A stretch of 64,000 bases of DNA from assembly GCA_029721515.1 (NCBI GenBank), contig CM056553.1, forward strand, positions 6,392,349-6,456,348, written 5' to 3'. Below the pieces are notes generated by a model. It searched no databases. It had not been told where the DNA came from and worked only from the letters and a program-made list of their open reading frames with translations. This document shows, piece by piece, positions 62,801-64,000 of this stretch. Source of the stretch: Synanceia verrucosa (taxonomy: Eukaryota > Chordata > Actinopteri > Perciformes > Synanceiidae). How positions within the stretch are numbered: position 1 is the first letter of the stretch; each line of letters begins with the position of its first letter. A program made the translations under genes and the position numbers.

Positions 62801-64000
62801 GTTGTCTTATTTCACAGTTTGTTGGTTTGGTAGGAACTATAGAGAAACAAATGTATGTGCAAGAGCTGAAAAGGGGAGTTTTAATGAAATATAAATGACA
62901 ATTAATATGTTTTCCTTCAGAAGGTAAATCCATTTTGTGGCAAATTTAGATCAACTGTAAAAATGATGGTTATGTAAATATATCTATGTAAATGCATAGC
63001 ATCCTTCTTTCTGTAAAAACAGGAAGCACTCTGCACTCACATCAGAGTTGGTGCATGCATCTAGCAGACCTGTAGCCTCTCACCTTAGCTGCATTAAGAG
63101 CGGCACCATAGCCAGTGGAGACCCCGCAGCCTAGCAGACACACTTTGTCGAGCGGTGCATCACCTCTTATCTTTGCAAGTGACGTATCGGGAACCACAGT
63201 GTACTGGGAGAAAGCACCAACACCGAGGAACTGGTACACCTGCTGGCCATCGCAAGATATCCTGCTTGTGCCATCAGCCAACACACCTGCTTGTGCATTT
63301 GACCTAAAATTCACATAGAAAAAGGAAACAGTGAGCAGTTCAACATCATGAAAGTAATTGTTACTTGTGTAAATGTGCTAATGATCACCAGTTTTTCCTG
63401 CAGTGATTGGTTTTAGGGTGAGGACAGTGGTCACATTCCCCACACTGTGGCAGAAATAGAGGTATGACTTTGTCGCCTGCGAAAACAACAAAAGGCAAAC
63501 GGACTACTTCAGTCACAGTGATGTGTCATGTCATGCCATGTCAGCTTGTTTTGTTGTAATCAGCCCAATTCACCTGGGGAGAATTTGCTGACTTCAGGAC
63601 CAACGCTCTCCACTATCCCTGCTGCTTCATGGCCGAAAACTAAAGGGAATGCTCTGAACTTCATCCCTTTTCCAGCTTCTTGCAGGTATTCCCAGTCTGT
63701 GTGGCACACGCCTGCAGCGACAACCTATGCAAAGAGATGGGCAGCAGCTGACTCTTGTGACAGTTTTAGGAGGAGGATGTGTTTGCTTTGCAATCATCAC
63801 ACCAACATAAAACAAACCAGAGGAAGATGACAGAGGAAATGAAATCTATTATCATTTGATCAAAGTGAAAACTTGTGGTCAAATTGTTATGAAATGGTTC
63901 CTGTCGGTTTATTTTGTTTTATAATTTAACAGCTATGAAAAGCAAACATAGGATGAGCAGCTGACCTGGATGCGGACTTCATGGGCTTTAGGAGGGTCCA
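59839..64000 (-). CDS. adh8: Zinc alcohol dehydrogenase, fish ADH8 type; spliced, 5' end outside window
   Basis: Cytosolic medium-chain dehydrogenase that interconverts alcohols (ethanol and, in ADH8-like enzymes, possibly retinol) and aldehydes with NAD. Eight exons are visible on the minus strand: 63966-64000 (partial exon 2), 63574-63724, 63389-63476, 63084-63303, 61373-61633, 61057-61189, 60251-60389 and 59839-59893 (stop TAA). All introns are GT-AG and the phases join into one frame of about 359 codons; exon sizes 88, 220, 261 and 139 equal those I recall for vertebrate ADH genes. Catalytic zinc ligands are seen in VCHTD, FGHE and LLGCGVSTGYG; structural zinc cysteines in PQCGECDHC and TNHC; the coenzyme motif is GLGAVG, with the aspartate (GVDDNP) that favours NAD over NADP. 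A four-residue insertion after VCHTD separates it from class III (adh5). Odd points: GRT is GCT, and the C-terminus is extended. About 28 N-terminal residues are missing. The family is certain; ADH8 rather than another fish ADH is from remembered sequence. Confidence 0.95.
60251..60389 (-). CDS. adh8: adh8 exon 8
   Basis: 139 bp, phase 1 to 2. Encodes GWKRVEDVPKLVDDYMNKK then LKLDEFITHNLPLSQINTAF and DHMTTGS. This is the return to the catalytic domain; LDEFITHNLP is typical of class III and ADH8 enzymes. Acceptor CTAAAG, donor GTGAGG. Confidence 0.94.
61057..61189 (-). CDS. adh8: adh8 exon 7
   Basis: 133 bp, phase 0 to 1. Encodes SAALESTANGGGTCVIVGWT, then TETETMSVMVEKILMG and CTLKGTCIG. The usual GRT motif before W/LKG reads GCT here (codon at 61082-61084). 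Acceptor CCTAG, donor GTGAAT. Confidence 0.92.
61373..61633 (-). CDS. adh8: adh8 exon 6 (coenzyme-binding fold)
   Basis: 261 bp, phase 0 to 0. Encodes the first half of the Rossmann fold: SSCAVFGLGAVGLAAIMGCK with the glycine motif, then IIGVDDNPDKF with the NAD-selecting Asp, GATECVNPK and GGVDYALECDG. The donor lies in a run of GTGG repeats, so small splice shifts are conceivable, but the frame joins cleanly to exon 7. Confidence 0.95.
62010..62310 (+). repeat. LINE-like 3' tail in adh8 intron 5
   Basis: Plus-strand AT-rich stretch with repeated TGTGCAATA motifs, then GGAGCAGCCCTCTTAATTTC and an AATGACAATAAAGGC end followed by a short T-rich tail. This layout matches, from memory, 3' UTRs of teleost non-LTR retrotransposons. 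It lies antisense to adh8 within the 1450-bp intron. The 5' limit is uncertain and no coding part is seen. Confidence 0.5.
63084..63303 (-). CDS. adh8: adh8 exon 5
   Basis: 220 bp, phase 2 to 0. Encodes the segment with LADGTSRISC, FSQYTVVPDTSLAKI and LLGCGVSTGYGAALNAAK. The third catalytic zinc ligand (Cys174 equivalent) is in LLGCG. Donor GTGAGA. Confidence 0.95.
63389..63476 (-). CDS. adh8: adh8 exon 4
   Basis: 88 bp, phase 1 to 2, acceptor TCGCAG, donor GTGATC. Encodes GDKVIPLFLPQCGECDHC and PHPKTNHCRKN: all four structural zinc cysteines are kept. The residue before the last cysteine is His where many relatives have Leu, Tyr or Gln. Confidence 0.93.
63574..63724 (-). CDS. adh8: adh8 exon 3
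   Basis: 151 bp, acceptor GCATAG, donor GTGAAT, phase 0 to 1. It encodes VVAAGVCHTDWEYLQEAG through the GHEAAGIVESVGPEV segment, with the first two catalytic zinc ligands (Cys46 and the His67 equivalent) and Thr48 of the proton relay. It is 12 bp longer than the 139-bp exon I recall for human ADH genes, which accounts for the four-residue loop insertion. Confidence 0.93.
63966..64000 (-). CDS. adh8: adh8 exon 2 (3' part)
   Basis: Encodes DPPKAHEVRIQ, the end of the N-terminal beta segment that is well conserved in vertebrate ADHs. It ends in CAG followed by a GTCAG donor, phase 0. The rest of exon 2 and exon 1 with the start codon lie past the right edge, so promoter and start cannot be described. 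Confidence 0.9.

Overview
The window is a stretch of vertebrate nuclear DNA, almost certainly from a teleost fish. It is AT-rich and rich in microsatellites. It carries several dispersed DNA-transposon remnants and LINE 3' tails of kinds I associate with teleost genomes. Its only recognisable gene is an intron-containing zinc alcohol dehydrogenase of the fish ADH8 type. The species cannot be named from the sequence alone.

Layout. Positions 1 to about 59.5 kb look like a gene desert: no exon, tRNA or rRNA could be supported. What structure exists there is mostly mobile DNA. (1) A hAT-type miniature element at 2068-2402 has an exact 8-bp target duplication, and a decayed relative lies at 56603-56831. 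(2) Five copies of one TTAA-flanked miniature element lie between 15.5 and 44.6 kb. (3) A TIR element with near-perfect 29-bp ends lies at 18066-18418. (4) Two members of another TIR family lie near 21.4 and 42.3 kb. (5) LINE 3' tails lie near 50.0, 55.3, 57.0 and 62.1 kb. A 685-bp compound GATA/GACA array lies at 52776-53460. Several unique, homeodomain-site-rich or CpG-rich blocks are listed as weak candidates for conserved regulatory elements.

From 59.6 kb to the right edge the minus strand carries exons 2 (partial) to 9 of the alcohol dehydrogenase. All seven visible introns have GT-AG borders and phases that chain into one reading frame. All catalytic and structural zinc ligands and the NAD motif are present, so the gene looks functional. 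Exon 1 and the start of exon 2 lie beyond 64000. Unusual points are a C-terminal extension of about ten residues and a cysteine in place of a normally conserved arginine.

I found no convincing new multi-gene system. The items most worth following up are the local TTAA element family with its two terminal architectures, the organised GATA/GACA array, the CpG-rich block at 39.2-39.6 kb, and the altered alcohol dehydrogenase C-terminus.
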